64,000 bases of DNA from an uncultured Flavobacteriales bacterium (GCA_905479105.1 CAJQLE010000002.1:124001-188000); one strand, 5' to 3'. Shown: positions 1 to 10,800, counted from the first letter of the stretch. The notes: a model not told the origin generated them from the sequence alone. Numbers and translations are program-made.

Positions 1-920
1 TTCGCACTTCGATCTCCAGAAGAGACCATTGTTTTTCGCTTAGATGAAATCTCAGCCATGTGCTTAGAGTATTCAATATCATAGAGTCTTGAGCGCAACA
101 TATCTAAGGCCATTTCGCGATTCGCAAGCTGAGAACGAGAAACCTGACATTGAATGGTGATTCCACTAGGCTTATGCGTCAACTGAACCTTTGTTTCAAC
201 TTTGTTTACGTTTTGTCCTCCAGCCCCGCTAGAACGCGCAGTTTTAAACTCCAAATCAGCTGGGTTAATTGTGACATCGACATCAGCAGCTTCTGGAAGA
301 ACAGCAACTGTTGCCGCAGAAGTATGAACTCTACCTTGAGTTTCTGTATTTGGAACACGCTGCACACGATGAACACCTGCTTCGTATTTCATCACACCGT
401 AAACTTCATCACCTGTGACTTTCAATATAATTTCTTTATAACCACCTGAAGTCCCTTCTGTTTCATCGATCAACTCCACTTTCCATCCCTGCTTCTCCAT
501 GAAACGAGAATACATACGATAGAGATCGCCAGCAAATATGCTTGCCTCATCCCCTCCTGTACCAGCACGAATTTCAAAAATGGCATTCTTTTCATCTTCT
601 GGATCAGAAGGAATAAGCATCCATTTAATCTTCTCCTCCATCTCTGGAATCTGATCTTCTAAAGAATGCAACTCTTCTTTTGCGATTTCACGCATTTCAT
701 CATCCTTTTCGGTTTGGAGCATCTCTTTGGTACTCTCAAGGTTGGCAACCAAATTTTTGTAAACCTCATATGCCTTTACAATTTCAGTGAGCTCACTGTA
801 TTCCTTATTGAGCTTGACAAAACGCGACATATCGCCCGTTATTTCAGGGTCAGAAAGTTTTAACTCCACTTGTGTCCATCGTTCTTTGATAGATTCAAGC
901 TTACTCATTAATTTATTCAT
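1..920 (-). CDS. prfA: Peptide chain release factor 1 (partial, C-terminus beyond left edge)
   Basis: Recognises UAA and UAG stop codons in the ribosomal A site and triggers peptide release. The frame is open to the left edge, so about 306 of roughly 360 residues are present. The GGQ catalytic motif falls at residues 234-236 within [11 protein letters not shown], almost the E. coli position. The codon-recognition tripeptide reads PNT at residues 190-192 (family pattern PxT), which separates it from RF2 (SPF). The ATG at 920 overlaps the purM stop as ATGA, so the two genes are probably translationally coupled; a second in-frame ATG lies at 908. The visible end reads VSSGDRSA, which normally precedes the last 50 or so residues. 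Confidence 0.97.
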   Translation of the reverse strand, partial: MNKLMSKLESIKERWTQVELKLSDPEITGDMSRFVKLNKEYSELTEIVKAYEVYKNLVANLESTKEMLQTEKDDEMREIAKEELHSLEDQIPEMEEKIKWMLIPSDPEDEKNAIFEIRAGTGGDEASIFAGDLYRMYSRFMEKQGWKVELIDETEGTSGGYKEIILKVTGDEVYGVMKYEAGVHRVQRVPNTETQGRVHTSAATVAVLPEAADVDVTINPADLEFKTARSSGAGGQNVNKVETKVQLTHKPSGITIQCQVSRSQLANREMALDMLRSRLYDIEYSKHMAEISSKRKTMVSSGDRSA

Positions 921-2101
921 AAGCTCGTTTTAGAATATTCTAAGTTTTCGTTGCCATGTACTATTCGAAGTTCAGGTTTCTCATTTGCCTCAACATAACC
1001 AATAACCTGTGCATTTACATTGAAAGACTTAGCAATATCAATAACTGTTTGGGCGTTTTTTTCATCGAGATAAAGCTCTAGTCGATGACCCATATTAAAC
1101 ACCTGATACATTTCATTCCAAGACGTTTGTGAATGCCTTTGAATTAGATCAAACATAATTGGAGTGTCAAACAACTTATTCTTCACTACTCTATTGCTAT
1201 TCAAAAAATGAAGGATTTTCGTCTGTCCACCTCCCGAGCAATGAATCATTCCATTGATCTGTCCTTTCAACTCAGAAAACACCTTCATCATTATAGGCGC
1301 ATAAGTTCTTGTTGGGGAAAGAACCATTTTACCTGCATCGACAGGTACACCTTCGATTTTATCTGTTAAGAAATATGGTCCGACATAAGATAATTCATCA
1401 GATATAGCGGAGTTAAAGCTCTCAGGGAAACGCTTTCCAACTTCTTTGTTAAATAGATCATGACGTGCAGAGGTTAGGCCATTCGATCCAGTTCCTGCAT
1501 TCCATTGATGCTCATAGCTAGCCTGACCGTCAGAAGCAATACCTACGATAACATTACCTGGTTTGATGTTTGAATTATCGATTACATCAGCGCGACTCAT
1601 AACCGCAGTGACTGTGCTATCTACGATTATCGACCGCACCAAATCACCCACATCAGCTGTTTCTCCTCCGGTGGAAAAGATATCGAATCCATGTTCACGT
1701 AAAGATTGAAGAAGCTCTTCGGTACCCTCAATGATCGACTTAATTACCTCTCCAGGAATCTCACTTTTATTTCTACCAATAGTTGATGACAGAGCAATCG
1801 GACCAGTAGCGCCTACGCACAATAAGTCATCTGTGTTCATCACCACAGCATCCTGAGCAATCCCTTTCCAAACAGACAGATCACCCGTTTCTTTCCAGTA
1901 AGCATAGGCCAAAGAAGATTTAGTTCCAGCGCCATCAGCGTGCATTACTATACACTTAGAATCATCTCCTGAAAGCACATCTGGAATCACCTTGCAAAAG
2001 GCACCAGGAAACAATCCTTTATCAATATTCTTAATGGCATTATGGACATCTTCTTTCCCAGCAGAAACTCCTCGGTCAGCATATTTTTTACTTACTTCCA
2101 T
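917..2101 (-). CDS. purM: Phosphoribosylformylglycinamidine cyclo-ligase (AIR synthase)
   Basis: Fifth step of purine synthesis: ATP-dependent ring closure of FGAM to aminoimidazole ribonucleotide in the cytosol. From the ATG at 2101 it is 394 residues, the longer Bacteroidota form (E. coli PurM is about 345). Visible family motifs are DGAGTKS near residues 56-62, [12 protein letters not shown], and a C-terminal AIRS domain with HCSGGGQTK. An upstream TTG at 2113 would add four residues, but it lies next to the terminator of the preceding gene, so the ATG is preferred. Its TGA overlaps the prfA ATG, giving a purM-prfA coupled pair that is common in this phylum. Confidence 0.95.
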   Translation of the reverse strand: MEVSKKYADRGVSAGKEDVHNAIKNIDKGLFPGAFCKVIPDVLSGDDSKCIVMHADGAGTKSSLAYAYWKETGDLSVWKGIAQDAVVMNTDDLLCVGATGPIALSSTIGRNKSEIPGEVIKSIIEGTEELLQSLREHGFDIFSTGGETADVGDLVRSIIVDSTVTAVMSRADVIDNSNIKPGNVIVGIASDGQASYEHQWNAGTGSNGLTSARHDLFNKEVGKRFPESFNSAISDELSYVGPYFLTDKIEGVPVDAGKMVLSPTRTYAPIMMKVFSELKGQINGMIHCSGGGQTKILHFLNSNRVVKNKLFDTPIMFDLIQRHSQTSWNEMYQVFNMGHRLELYLDEKNAQTVIDIAKSFNVNAQVIGYVEANEKPELRIVHGNENLEYSKTSL

Positions 2102-2113
2102 TCTTTTTGCCAA

Positions 2114-2154
2114 TAAAAAACCGCATGAACAGGATATACCTACTCACACGGTTT
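2114..2154 (-). terminator. Rho-independent terminator after the PorE-like OmpA gene
   Basis: On the minus strand, AAACCG plus five more pairs (two of them wobble) fold on to the complementary arm ending CGGTTT, with a loop of about 15 bases, followed by a run of T. It starts 17 bases past the OmpA-family stop codon and ends just before purM begins, so it separates the two transcripts. Confidence 0.7.
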
Positions 2155-2170
2155 CAATTATTTTATATAT

Positions 2171-4204
2171 CTAATTAGTGCCTTCTGCCTCTTTCGGTAC
2201 AAAATCAAAGCTCAATACTTGGAACACAGTTCTTCTATTCTTTTGATGAGCAATTTCTCTTTCCTCATTTGATGGAAGAGATGCGATTTGAGCATCAGAA
2301 ACAATTGGTCTAGTCTCACCGTAACCTACTGGAACCATTCTAGCTGGATCAATACCTCTCTCGATGAGGTAATTCACGCACGTTTCAGCTCTTTTTTGAG
2401 AAAGAACTTTGTTCGACTTATCTGTACCTCTAGTATCAGTATGCGCAGCAAGCTCAACTATAATTGTTTGATTCTCTTTTAGAATGTTGAACAAATATTC
2501 CAAAGAGTCTTTAGAATTAATTGTTTCATCTATCATTAAGTCCCACTTGCCTAGCTCATATAATACCAAAGGCATTTTAATTTCTTTGTCACAGTCGGCA
2601 CAAAGCAATGCGAAATCCTTTACGAATGCCGTTGATTCAGTCAATCCAACAGTTGTTTCTTGGCCTTTTGCACCTAAGTACTTGTGATCATTTGATGCTG
2701 GACTTTCTAATGCTGAAACCTCAATAGTGTAAGACGTGTTCTCCAAGATAAAGCGCTCTTCATTTTCACGAATTTCAAATTCATAATGCCCCGTTGGGTC
2801 TGTCATAACTTGACCTACAGCACCATCAGTTCCCACGAGTGAAACCTTAACATCACCTAGAGGCTCCTTCGTATCAACATCTGTAACGGTTCCCTCAAGC
2901 ATGAAAATAAGTGGAGGCATCATGAAGCTGTAAATATCATCACCCCCTTTACCTCCCGGTCGATCAGATGTAAAATAGCCTCTGTCTTTATCTTCTTCCC
3001 AAATAATTGAATAATCATTGCTAGAGGAATTAATTGGCGCACCAACATTTTCAGGTTTGCCCCATTTCAAATCCTCGGGCTCTTCGCCAGTCATCTTAGC
3101 TTTGAAAATATCAAGACCTCCCATTCCAATGTGTCCATCTGAGGCGAAGAACAAATCACCGTTTTCATGGATGTAAGGAAACATTTCATTTCCTGGAGTA
3201 TTGATATCAGGGCCTAAGTTAACGGCTGGTCCCCAAAGTTTTGTTTTCTTTTCGTATTTGATGTACCAAAGATCTTTACCTCCTTGACCACCGTAAATAT
3301 CCGAGGCGAACAAAATTAGATCATCGTCAATAGCTATGGGGTGACCTGCTGCGGTAGTATCATCGATTCCAAAATCAAGTAATTCTGGGTCAGCCCAATC
3401 GCGCCCCTGAGCGCGAGAAGTATAGATCTGACATCCAAATGGCTTATTCTTATCGTACCCACATCGGGTAAAATAAAGCTGACTGTACTTTGAATCTAAG
3501 TATGCTGCACCTTCATTAGCAGCGCTATTCACCGTTTCACCAAGTGGTTGAGGAGATGACCATTTACCCTTGTTATCCCTTTCAGAACGATAAATATCAC
3601 TAAAACTCTCGCCATATATTTCGTCTGTAGAATTACCTGCCGCACCTGGACGAGATGACGTAAAGTAGATAGACTCCAGCTTCTTATCAGCATAGATTAA
3701 CGAGAAGTCATAATATTTTGTATTTAATTGAACCTCGTTATTGACTACATATCTAGCTGGATTCTTCTCTAATTTAACTGCCTTTTCACAAGCGCTAATT
3801 CCATTTTCTGCCAGCGTCTTAGTTGCTCCTGACGCCTTAGCCATTGCTTCTCTATATCTCTCGATTGCGTCATCATAACGACCTTGAGATCTAAGTATAT
3901 CACCTAGCCTAACTTTCAATAATGGATCATCGTACGATGCAGCCTCAGCTTTTTGATACCACACTTCAGCTTGAGGAGCATCTTGAATTAGCCGATATGA
4001 ATCACCAATTCGAAATAAAATCCTTGCCTTTTCCGATTGCTTGCTTTCCTTCGAGTATGCCTTTTTATAGGCATCTACAGCTGCATAAAAGGAACCTGCT
4101 TGATAAGTTAAATCGGCTTCCTGCGTTAAATCTTTCTGCCCAAATGCGATAGTTGAAATAATCACAAAGCAAAGAGCTCCAATTGCTCCTTTCAAATATG
4201 TCAT
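2171..4204 (-). CDS. OmpA-family protein with TPR, PD40 propeller and carboxypeptidase-regulatory-like domain (PorE-like architecture)
   Basis: Envelope protein expected to sit in the periplasm or outer membrane and hold peptidoglycan. Domain order from the ATG at 4204: signal peptide (hydrophobic stretch ending AFGQ), TPR-like repeats to about residue 135, a beta-propeller of PD40-type repeats (IYFTSSRPG, LYFTRCGYD, LFFASDGHIGMGGLDIF, GYFTSDRPGGKGGDDIY), a CarboxypepD_reg-like sandwich (LEGTVTDVDTKEPL) and a C-terminal OmpA domain (AAHTDTRGTDKSN, LSQKRAETCVNYLI). This is the same order as PorE of the type IX secretion machine, but Bacteroidota carry several paralogs with this layout, so the PorE role is inferred. 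A longer reading from 4252 would place 16 polar residues before the signal peptide and is unlikely. Confidence 0.88.
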   Translation of the reverse strand: MTYLKGAIGALCFVIISTIAFGQKDLTQEADLTYQAGSFYAAVDAYKKAYSKESKQSEKARILFRIGDSYRLIQDAPQAEVWYQKAEAASYDDPLLKVRLGDILRSQGRYDDAIERYREAMAKASGATKTLAENGISACEKAVKLEKNPARYVVNNEVQLNTKYYDFSLIYADKKLESIYFTSSRPGAAGNSTDEIYGESFSDIYRSERDNKGKWSSPQPLGETVNSAANEGAAYLDSKYSQLYFTRCGYDKNKPFGCQIYTSRAQGRDWADPELLDFGIDDTTAAGHPIAIDDDLILFASDIYGGQGGKDLWYIKYEKKTKLWGPAVNLGPDINTPGNEMFPYIHENGDLFFASDGHIGMGGLDIFKAKMTGEEPEDLKWGKPENVGAPINSSSNDYSIIWEEDKDRGYFTSDRPGGKGGDDIYSFMMPPLIFMLEGTVTDVDTKEPLGDVKVSLVGTDGAVGQVMTDPTGHYEFEIRENEERFILENTSYTIEVSALESPASNDHKYLGAKGQETTVGLTESTAFVKDFALLCADCDKEIKMPLVLYELGKWDLMIDETINSKDSLEYLFNILKENQTIIVELAAHTDTRGTDKSNKVLSQKRAETCVNYLIERGIDPARMVPVGYGETRPIVSDAQIASLPSNEEREIAHQKNRRTVFQVLSFDFVPKEAEGTN

Positions 4205-4303
4205 ACGCTTCACGTGTCTTTCGAGTTTGTCTGTGATGGTTAACCGTAACATTAACAGTTACGAAGGAAGCAAATCTAGTGAAATATGATATTAGCTTGC
4301 AAT

Positions 4304-4335
4304 GAAAATTAAACAGGCCGCAAATTGTGGCCTGT
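4304..4335 (-). terminator. Terminator after glnN
   Basis: Minus-strand stem ACAGGCC/GGCCTGT, extended inward by about three pairs, followed by TTTAATTTT. It begins 9 bases after the glnN stop. Confidence 0.75.
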
Positions 4336-4343
4336 AAAGAATT

Positions 4344-6533
4344 TTACTTCGTAAAGAGTAATTCTCTATACTTCGGTAATGGCCATAAATCGTCTTCTAC
4401 AACCAATTCAAGTTTATCGACATGATATCTTATTTTCTCCAAATAGGGTAAGACTTTCTCACAATAAGCAACTGAGGCCTCTTTTGCAGAAGTAAGTGCA
4501 TTTGCCTTTTTTCTTTCCTCAATCATTTGATCGATCAAACCTTGTGCAGATCCAACTCGCTCGCTGATTTCACGAATTATACGATCATGGGGCGCAGAAA
4601 GTGACTTAAAATCACCAGCGGAATAAACTTCTTTCAAGTTTCTCAGCGTTTCAATTACTTTGTTTTGATAGGATAAGGCTGCAGGAATAATATGATTTAA
4701 AACCAGATCACCAGCGACTCTTGACTCAATCTGAATTTTCATCTTATAATTCTCATGATAAATTTCAGTTCGAGCTTCAAGCTCTTGCGGAGAAAGAATA
4801 TCAAGATCCTTGAAAAGAGATATAACTTTTTTGTCATGGTATTTTTCAAGGGCATGAGGGGTTGTCTTAATGTTTGAAAGTCCTCGCTTAGCAGCTTGCT
4901 TCACCCATTCTTCACCATAGCCATTGCCTTCAAAAAGAATGTTCCTTGAAGCAATTATGTAATTACGCAGTACCGCAAGAATAGCTTCATCCTTTTTAGA
5001 ACCCTTATTAATCAGAGCATCAACATCCTTTCTAAACACCTTAAGTTGATGAGCCATAATAGTGTTCATCACTACCATAGATGAAGAGCAATTAGCCTGA
5101 GACCCTACAGCTCTTAGTTCAAACTTATTACCTGTAAATGCAAAAGGTGATGTTCTGTTTCGATCAGTATTATCCAATAAAATTTCAGGGATCTTACCAA
5201 TTCGCAATTTCAATTCAGTCTTCTCATCAGGAGACATGCCTTTGTCCTTTATGTTTTTCTCAAGATCATTTAAAACCTTTGTCAGTTGAGATCCGATAAA
5301 TACCGATATAATAGCCGGTGGTGCTTCATTCGCCCCTAGCCTATGGTCATTACTCGCTGAAGCAATTGATGCTCTTAGCAAGTCTGAATAATCATGAACC
5401 GCTTTGATTGTATTCACGAAAAATGCCAAAAAGCGAATATTAGTCTTAGGAGTATTACCTGGGCTTAAAAGATTAACTCCAGTATCCGTTGACAATGACC
5501 AGTTATTGTGTTTCCCACTTCCATTTATTCCAGCGAAAGGCTTTTCATGAAGAAGAACCCGAAGACCATGCTTATGGGCTACTTTTTCCATAATATCCAT
5601 CAGCAATTGATTGTGATCAACCGCCAAATTTGCTTCTTCAAAAATTGGAGCGCACTCAAACTGATTAGGAGCAACTTCGTTGTGTCTAGTTTTAATAGGA
5701 ATCCCTAATCGATGCGATTCCTTTTCGAAATCGCGCATAAAAGCAGCGGCTCTATCTGGAATTGAACCGAAATAATGGTCATCTAACTGTTGTCCCTTAG
5801 AAGAAGAATGACCAAAAAGAGTTCTACCCGTCATTACAAGATCAGGACGCGCTCTAAAAAGGGCATCATCAACAAGAAAATATTCTTGCTCCCATCCCAA
5901 AGTGGCAGTTACCCTAGTCACATTTCTATCAAAATATTGAGCAACTGGAATTGCTGCTTCATTTAGTGCGTGCAATGCTTTAAGAAGTGGCGCTTTATAA
6001 TCCAATGCCTCACCAGTGTATGCAACAAAAACTGTAGGTATACACAGCGTATCACCAATAATAAAAGCAGGCGAACTTGGGTCCCAAGCAGTATACCCTC
6101 TTGCTTCGAATGTATTTCTCAAACCTCCATTCGGGAAACTTGAAGCGTCAGGTTCTTGTTGAACCAATTGTGCTCCTCCAAACTCTTCGAATGACTCACC
6201 TATTGAAGATGGCGTAAAGAAGGCATCATGTTTTTCAGCTGTTCTGCCTGTCAATGGTTGAAACCAATGCGTATAATGAGTCACACTCTTAGACAAAGCC
6301 CAAGCTTTCATACCTGAAGCAACCTCATCAGCAATATCTCTTTCAAGACCTTTACCGTTTTGCATACAATCTCTCAATCTACGGTAGGCATCTTTCGCCA
6401 AATACTGCTGCATTGCCCGATCATGAAATACACTTTCACCGAAATAATCAGATATTTTTTCAGTTCGCTCTTCAGGAAGATCAATCTTTCTATTAAGTAA
6501 AGACCCTAAAGCTTGAAATCTCAATTTTGCCAT
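4344..6533 (-). CDS. glnN: Glutamine synthetase type III
   Basis: Makes glutamine from glutamate, ammonia and ATP; the main ammonium-assimilation enzyme in many Bacteroidota. At 729 residues it has the GSIII length (GSI is about 450-470). Signs of the family are the N-terminal RFQALGSLL start, GWEQEYFLVD (catalytic Glu), RHNEVAPNQFECAPIFEE, KPFAGINGSGKHNNWS, and the long C-terminal helical part with SIIIc-like sequence (VEDDLWPLPKYRELLF). It stands alone, with a terminator behind it and about 109 bases of highly structured upstream DNA that probably carries nitrogen control. No glnB/amt genes lie nearby. Confidence 0.97.
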   Translation of the reverse strand: MAKLRFQALGSLLNRKIDLPEERTEKISDYFGESVFHDRAMQQYLAKDAYRRLRDCMQNGKGLERDIADEVASGMKAWALSKSVTHYTHWFQPLTGRTAEKHDAFFTPSSIGESFEEFGGAQLVQQEPDASSFPNGGLRNTFEARGYTAWDPSSPAFIIGDTLCIPTVFVAYTGEALDYKAPLLKALHALNEAAIPVAQYFDRNVTRVTATLGWEQEYFLVDDALFRARPDLVMTGRTLFGHSSSKGQQLDDHYFGSIPDRAAAFMRDFEKESHRLGIPIKTRHNEVAPNQFECAPIFEEANLAVDHNQLLMDIMEKVAHKHGLRVLLHEKPFAGINGSGKHNNWSLSTDTGVNLLSPGNTPKTNIRFLAFFVNTIKAVHDYSDLLRASIASASNDHRLGANEAPPAIISVFIGSQLTKVLNDLEKNIKDKGMSPDEKTELKLRIGKIPEILLDNTDRNRTSPFAFTGNKFELRAVGSQANCSSSMVVMNTIMAHQLKVFRKDVDALINKGSKKDEAILAVLRNYIIASRNILFEGNGYGEEWVKQAAKRGLSNIKTTPHALEKYHDKKVISLFKDLDILSPQELEARTEIYHENYKMKIQIESRVAGDLVLNHIIPAALSYQNKVIETLRNLKEVYSAGDFKSLSAPHDRIIREISERVGSAQGLIDQMIEERKKANALTSAKEASVAYCEKVLPYLEKIRYHVDKLELVVEDDLWPLPKYRELLFTK

Positions 6534-6551
6534 TATTTATTAAAATTTAAG

Positions 6552-6640
6552 CGAAATTAGAACTTTAAGAGGGGGTAATTGGTGATTTTTTGTGAATATT
6601 TATTCACAGCCCTTAAAAAAATAGGGGGTGATTGGTAATT
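6552..6640 (-). promoter_or_regulatory. glnN upstream control region: -7-like box, perfect palindrome and two copies of an 18-base repeat
   Basis: Reading toward glnN on the minus strand, TAATTTCG (6552-6559) resembles the Bacteroidota -7 box TAnnTTTG with one change. Upstream lies repeat 1 (6570-6587), a perfect 18-base palindrome TGTGAATA-TT-TATTCACA (6591-6608) and repeat 2 (6623-6640). The repeats match at 16 of 18 bases, are 53 bases apart (about five helical turns), and each is a tandem heptamer AATYACC-AATYACC followed by CCCT. Repeat 1 lies where a -33 box would be, and no TTG is there, which fits an activator-dependent promoter. The binding proteins are unknown. Confidence 0.6.
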
Positions 6641-6642
6641 AT

Positions 6643-7575
6643 CTAAAAAATCAGATATAAATATGACAAATACAACCCAACGAGCAAGACTCCTTCTATT
6701 CGAGAAACCTTCATTCGAGAAAGTAAGAATGGCGTTATTAATAATGGGATGCCCAATACCCAAATAAGGTCAAAAGAAAGAATCGCAGGATTCACTGCAA
6801 TAGGATGAAGAATTCCAGTAATTCCTAAAATAGCCAGGATATTGAAAATATTAGAGCCTATTAAATTACCAACACCTATAGATGTCTCTTTTCTATATAC
6901 TGCTATTAAAGATGTAGCCAATTCTGGTGCACTAGTACCAAACGCAATAATAGAAACTGCAATAATTCTTTCTTCTAAACCGAACGATCTTGCGACAATT
7001 ACAGCTCCTTCTACAAGTAAATCTGCTCCGAGGATCAAGAGTCCAATACTAAACGTCAGAATTAATATTGTTCTAATCAATCCAGTTCTTGACTTTTCAA
7101 TATCCGTATCTAATTCTTCGACTTCAGCACCTCCGGAAACTTTTATAACTAACATGTTATATGCCACGAGACAAATGACAAGCATTAAAGCCTCCCAAGT
7201 ATCAATGATCAAATCCCACGCAAAAAAGATCAATAAAAGCGTTGACAAAAGCATCAACGGCCAATGCAGCACTACAGATGAACGTTGAACTTTAATTGGG
7301 AAAACAATGGCTGTTAAGCCTAAAACCAATCCGAGATTGGCAATATTACTCCCTACCACGTTGCCTAAGGAAATATCTGGATGACCATCAAGGGCAGCAT
7401 TCACGCTTACAACCAATTCTGGAAATGATGTTCCAAAGCTTACTACCGTCAGTCCAATTACAATGGAGCTTATATTTAAGTGAAGTGCAAGTTTAACAGA
7501 TGCTCGAACTAAAAACTCACCGCCTACGAGAAGGATCAATAATCCTCCTATTAACTGCAGCAAGCCAACAATCAT
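6643..7575 (-). CDS. Calcium/sodium antiporter, CaCA family (YrbG-like)
   Basis: Inner-membrane exchanger expected to expel Ca2+ in exchange for Na+ (or H+). The 310 residues show about ten hydrophobic segments and the two inverted alpha repeats of the family: SFGTSFPELVVSV followed by GNVVGSNIANLGL, and AFGTSAPELATSL followed by GNLIGSNIFNILA. The acidic residue in each PEL is the ion ligand known from the family. An acidic cytoplasmic loop (EVEELDTDIEKS) separates the halves. The ATG overlaps the tatA stop as ATGA, so the gene is coupled to tatA. Confidence 0.92.
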   Translation of the reverse strand: MIVGLLQLIGGLLILLVGGEFLVRASVKLALHLNISSIVIGLTVVSFGTSFPELVVSVNAALDGHPDISLGNVVGSNIANLGLVLGLTAIVFPIKVQRSSVVLHWPLMLLSTLLLIFFAWDLIIDTWEALMLVICLVAYNMLVIKVSGGAEVEELDTDIEKSRTGLIRTILILTFSIGLLILGADLLVEGAVIVARSFGLEERIIAVSIIAFGTSAPELATSLIAVYRKETSIGVGNLIGSNIFNILAILGITGILHPIAVNPAILSFDLIWVLGIPLLITPFLLSRMKVSRIEGVLLVGLYLSYLYLIF

Positions 7576-7799
7576 TTTTTGTCTTTTTCTTGATCAATAC
7601 TCTTTTTCACTTCGCTTACCGAGTCCGTGATATCTCTTTGAATATCCTCAGTAGCATTTTTAAACTGCCGAATTCCTCTTCCTAAATTTCGAGCTACATC
7701 AGGAATGCGCTTAGAACCAAAGAAAAGTAGGACAAACATGAGCACCACAAATATCTCACCACCTCCTAAATTGAAAAACAGATAAATCATATTCAACAT
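7572..7799 (-). CDS. tatA: Sec-independent protein translocase TatA
   Basis: Pore-forming subunit of the twin-arginine pathway for folded proteins. The 75 residues show the expected order: a short transmembrane helix (IFVVLMFVLLFFGSKRIPD, with the FGxxxxP hinge), an amphipathic helix (VARNLGRGIRQFKNA) and a charged tail ending in KDKK. TatC and a second TatA/B are not in the window. It is first in a two-gene unit with the Ca2+/Na+ antiporter; the terminator of secDF lies in the gap upstream. Confidence 0.93.
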   Translation of the reverse strand: MLNMIYLFFNLGGGEIFVVLMFVLLFFGSKRIPDVARNLGRGIRQFKNATEDIQRDITDSVSEVKKSIDQEKDKK

Positions 7800-7816
7800 G
7801 AGCCCAAAATTGCAGC

Positions 7817-7843
7817 AAAAAAGCCACGCGGAGGGCGTGGCTT
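7817..7843 (-). terminator. Terminator after secDF
   Basis: Stem AAGCCACGC/GCGTGGCTT with a 5-base loop; on the minus strand it is followed by TTTTTT. It lies about 27 bases past the secDF stop and 18 bases before the tatA start, separating the two units. Confidence 0.88.
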
Positions 7844-7869
7844 TAAAATTTATTTATAAGAAAAGCTTA

Positions 7870-10800
7870 TTACTTGCTCTTCTTTGCTAAATCAACAACT
7901 AATGGTGTTGCTACGCAAAGGGAAGAGTAAGTTCCTACAATAACTCCGATTATCAACGCAAATACAAAACCGCGAATAACCTCTCCACCGAAAAAGAATA
8001 TCATCAATAACACAAGTAACGTAGTCATTGAAGTAATCAATGTTCTTGATAGAGTTGAGTTTAATGCATCATTGATTACAATTTCTTGATCCTTCTTTTT
8101 GTGAAGACCAATAAACTCTCTTATTCTATCAAATACAATCACAGTATCGTTTATTGAGTAACCAACAACTGTAAGTATCGCGGCTATGAATGCTTGATCA
8201 ATCTCTAATGAGAAAGGCATGAAACCATAAAGAATCGAATAGAATGAAAGCACAATTAGCACATCATGAAACATTGCCGCCAATGCACCAACTCCAAACT
8301 TCCATTTTCTAAATCGTAGAATGATATACAAGAAAATCACAATCAATGAGAATAGTACAGCCCATATTGCTCCTTGCTTGATATCATCGGCAACAGTAGG
8401 TCCGACCTTCTGAGAACTCATGATCTCAAATTCAGGGGTAACCTTTGCCAAACCTTCTTTTAGCTTAGACTCAACCACTTCATCAGCAGACTCATCTTCG
8501 CTATCAATCATAAACTTGGTCGTAATCTTTACTTGATTAGAAGAACCATACGTCTTAACCTCTGGCGCGACCTTAAGATTGTCCTCATTCACAAACTCAT
8601 CTGTCAAGACTGAAGCGATTTCTCCTACGGCAAACGTTTCATCAAACCGAACTATGTAACTTCTACCTCCAGTGAAATCAACACCGTAGTTTAGACCACG
8701 TGTAGCAAGAGACCCGATTCCAAGTAGAATTACTATACCTGAACCAATGTAGAACATCTTTCTATTCTTAACGAAACCAAAGTTCACGGCTGACATTAAG
8801 CTCTCAGTAAGCTTCGTTGAAAATGAAGGTGTTTCATTTCTATCCAACCTCCATTCGAAAATCAGACGAGTAATGAATAATGCTGCGAAAAGTGACGTAG
8901 CAATACCTATAATAAGCGTAGTCGCAAAACCTTTGATCGGTCCTGAACCAAATATGTAAAGGATAATACCTGTGAGTAAGGTTGTAATATTCGCATCAAT
9001 TATAGAACTGTAGGCATTCTTATAACCATCCACTATTGCCAATCGCACTCCTTTGCCAGCGCGCAATTCTTCTCGAATACGCTCAAAGATCAAAACGTTT
9101 GCATCAACGGACATACCAATTGTTAAAACGATACCAGCGATACCAGGAAGTGTTAAGGTTGCTCCAAGAGAAGAAAGAACTCCCATTACAAAGAACAAGT
9201 TGGCGAGCAATGCCAAGTCAGCCACTATTCCTGAAGATGAATAGTAGAAAATCATAAATGCCAGCACAATAACTAAGGCCAAAGCAAATGACATGAAACC
9301 AGCCCGAATAGCTTCAGCTCCAAGGGTAGGACCTACTACAGCTTCTTCGATAATCCTAGCTGGTGCTGGTAATTTACCTGCTTTCAAAACGTTTCCAAGA
9401 TCTTCGGCTTCTTCCAAATTGAATTGTCCAGAGATTGAAGATTGTCCACCAGCAATTTCTGAATCAACTCTAGGAGCACTATAAACCAAGTTATCCAAAA
9501 CAATAGCTATGGACTTCTTAGGATTCTGAGAAGCAGCATCACCTGTAATATTCTTCCATGTCTTGGCGCCTTCGGCATTCATACTCATAGAAACCTCAGG
9601 ATTTCCAAGAGGGTCACTAACTACTCTTGCATTGGTAATAACGTCACCCTCAAGCGGTGCTTTACCGTCTTTACTCGATACATTCATAGCATATAGCTGA
9701 AGAAATTTACCGTCTTCATCGTAAGGCTTAGCAGCCCATAAAAATTTCATTCTTCTAGGAAAAAGTGAAGCTATATCTCTTCTAGCTAGCATATCATTTA
9801 CTGATGCCGTATCAAAAACAGAAGCATAACCAACCGTTGGCCCCTTACCCGCGAAGTATCCACCACTTTCTTGGTCCTGATAAATAGCTGGTCTAAGTTT
9901 AGCGAAAAGAGGATTTTTAGCGGCAAAATCAGCGGCCATTTTAGACATTGAAGCACTGTCAGCTCCAGCTGAATCAACTGACTCATCTGATAATAAAGCA
10001 TCCAAACTATTTGAATCCGCAGCTACCTCAGAAGCAACTGATTCAGACTCAACTTCAGCAACCGAGTTTGAATCGGTTGACTCCTTAATATCTTTTGACC
10101 TTACTCCAAGCTTTTCAGCTAAAAGGTTATTTGCTTTTTCAAGACTACCATATATTTCACCATTATCGTAACACTCAAAAAATTCAAGCTGTGCAGTTCC
10201 TTGAAGAATCTTACGCACACGAGTCTTATCCTTTACTCCAGGTAGTTCAACAATAATCCGTCCTGTTCCTGGTTGACGTTGAATGGTAGGCTGAACTACT
10301 CCAAGCCCATCAATTCTTCTTCTCAGCACTTGTTCTGTTCTGCTTACGGCAGCCTCTGCCTCATCAGTTATGGTAGCAAGAATATCTTCATTAGATGCAT
10401 CTATTGGAAACTTATCCTTATTCTCTCTATTGTGAAAAATAGAAGCTAACTGTCCACCTGGGTTTAGTTCATTCCAAGATTGATCGAATAATGTGACAAA
10501 ATCATCTTGGCTGTCTTTTTGTTTTGCGACTGCCAAGCTTAATGCTTGATTAAATACAGGATCGTCATTGTTATCACTTAAAGCCCTTATAAGGTCTTTA
10601 ACCTGCACTTGCAGTGTAACGTTCATACCTCCTTGAAGGTCTAATCCTAAGTTAATTTCGTTTCGCTGACAATACGAGTAAGTAAAACCTAAAACAGGAT
10701 AAACTTCTTGAGTATTCATCGATTGCAAATACTGCTGTTCAAAACCTTGTCTTGCAATTTCTTGCTCAAGAAGGCTTAACTCAGGTTCAGTATTAACAAG

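Noticed and set aside
6591-6608. CRP-type binding site before glnN
   Set aside because: The arms TGTGA and TCACA are 8 bases apart rather than 6, and no CRP-type regulator is known from this window. Kept only as a palindrome of unknown binder.
6842-7288. 148-codon open frame antisense to the Ca2+/Na+ antiporter
   Set aside because: Mirror of a hydrophobic repeat protein; no family motif, no promoter box, and full overlap with a well-supported gene.
9036-9257. Short plus-strand frames inside secDF
   Set aside because: Overlap a strongly conserved membrane region on the minus strand and show no protein character.
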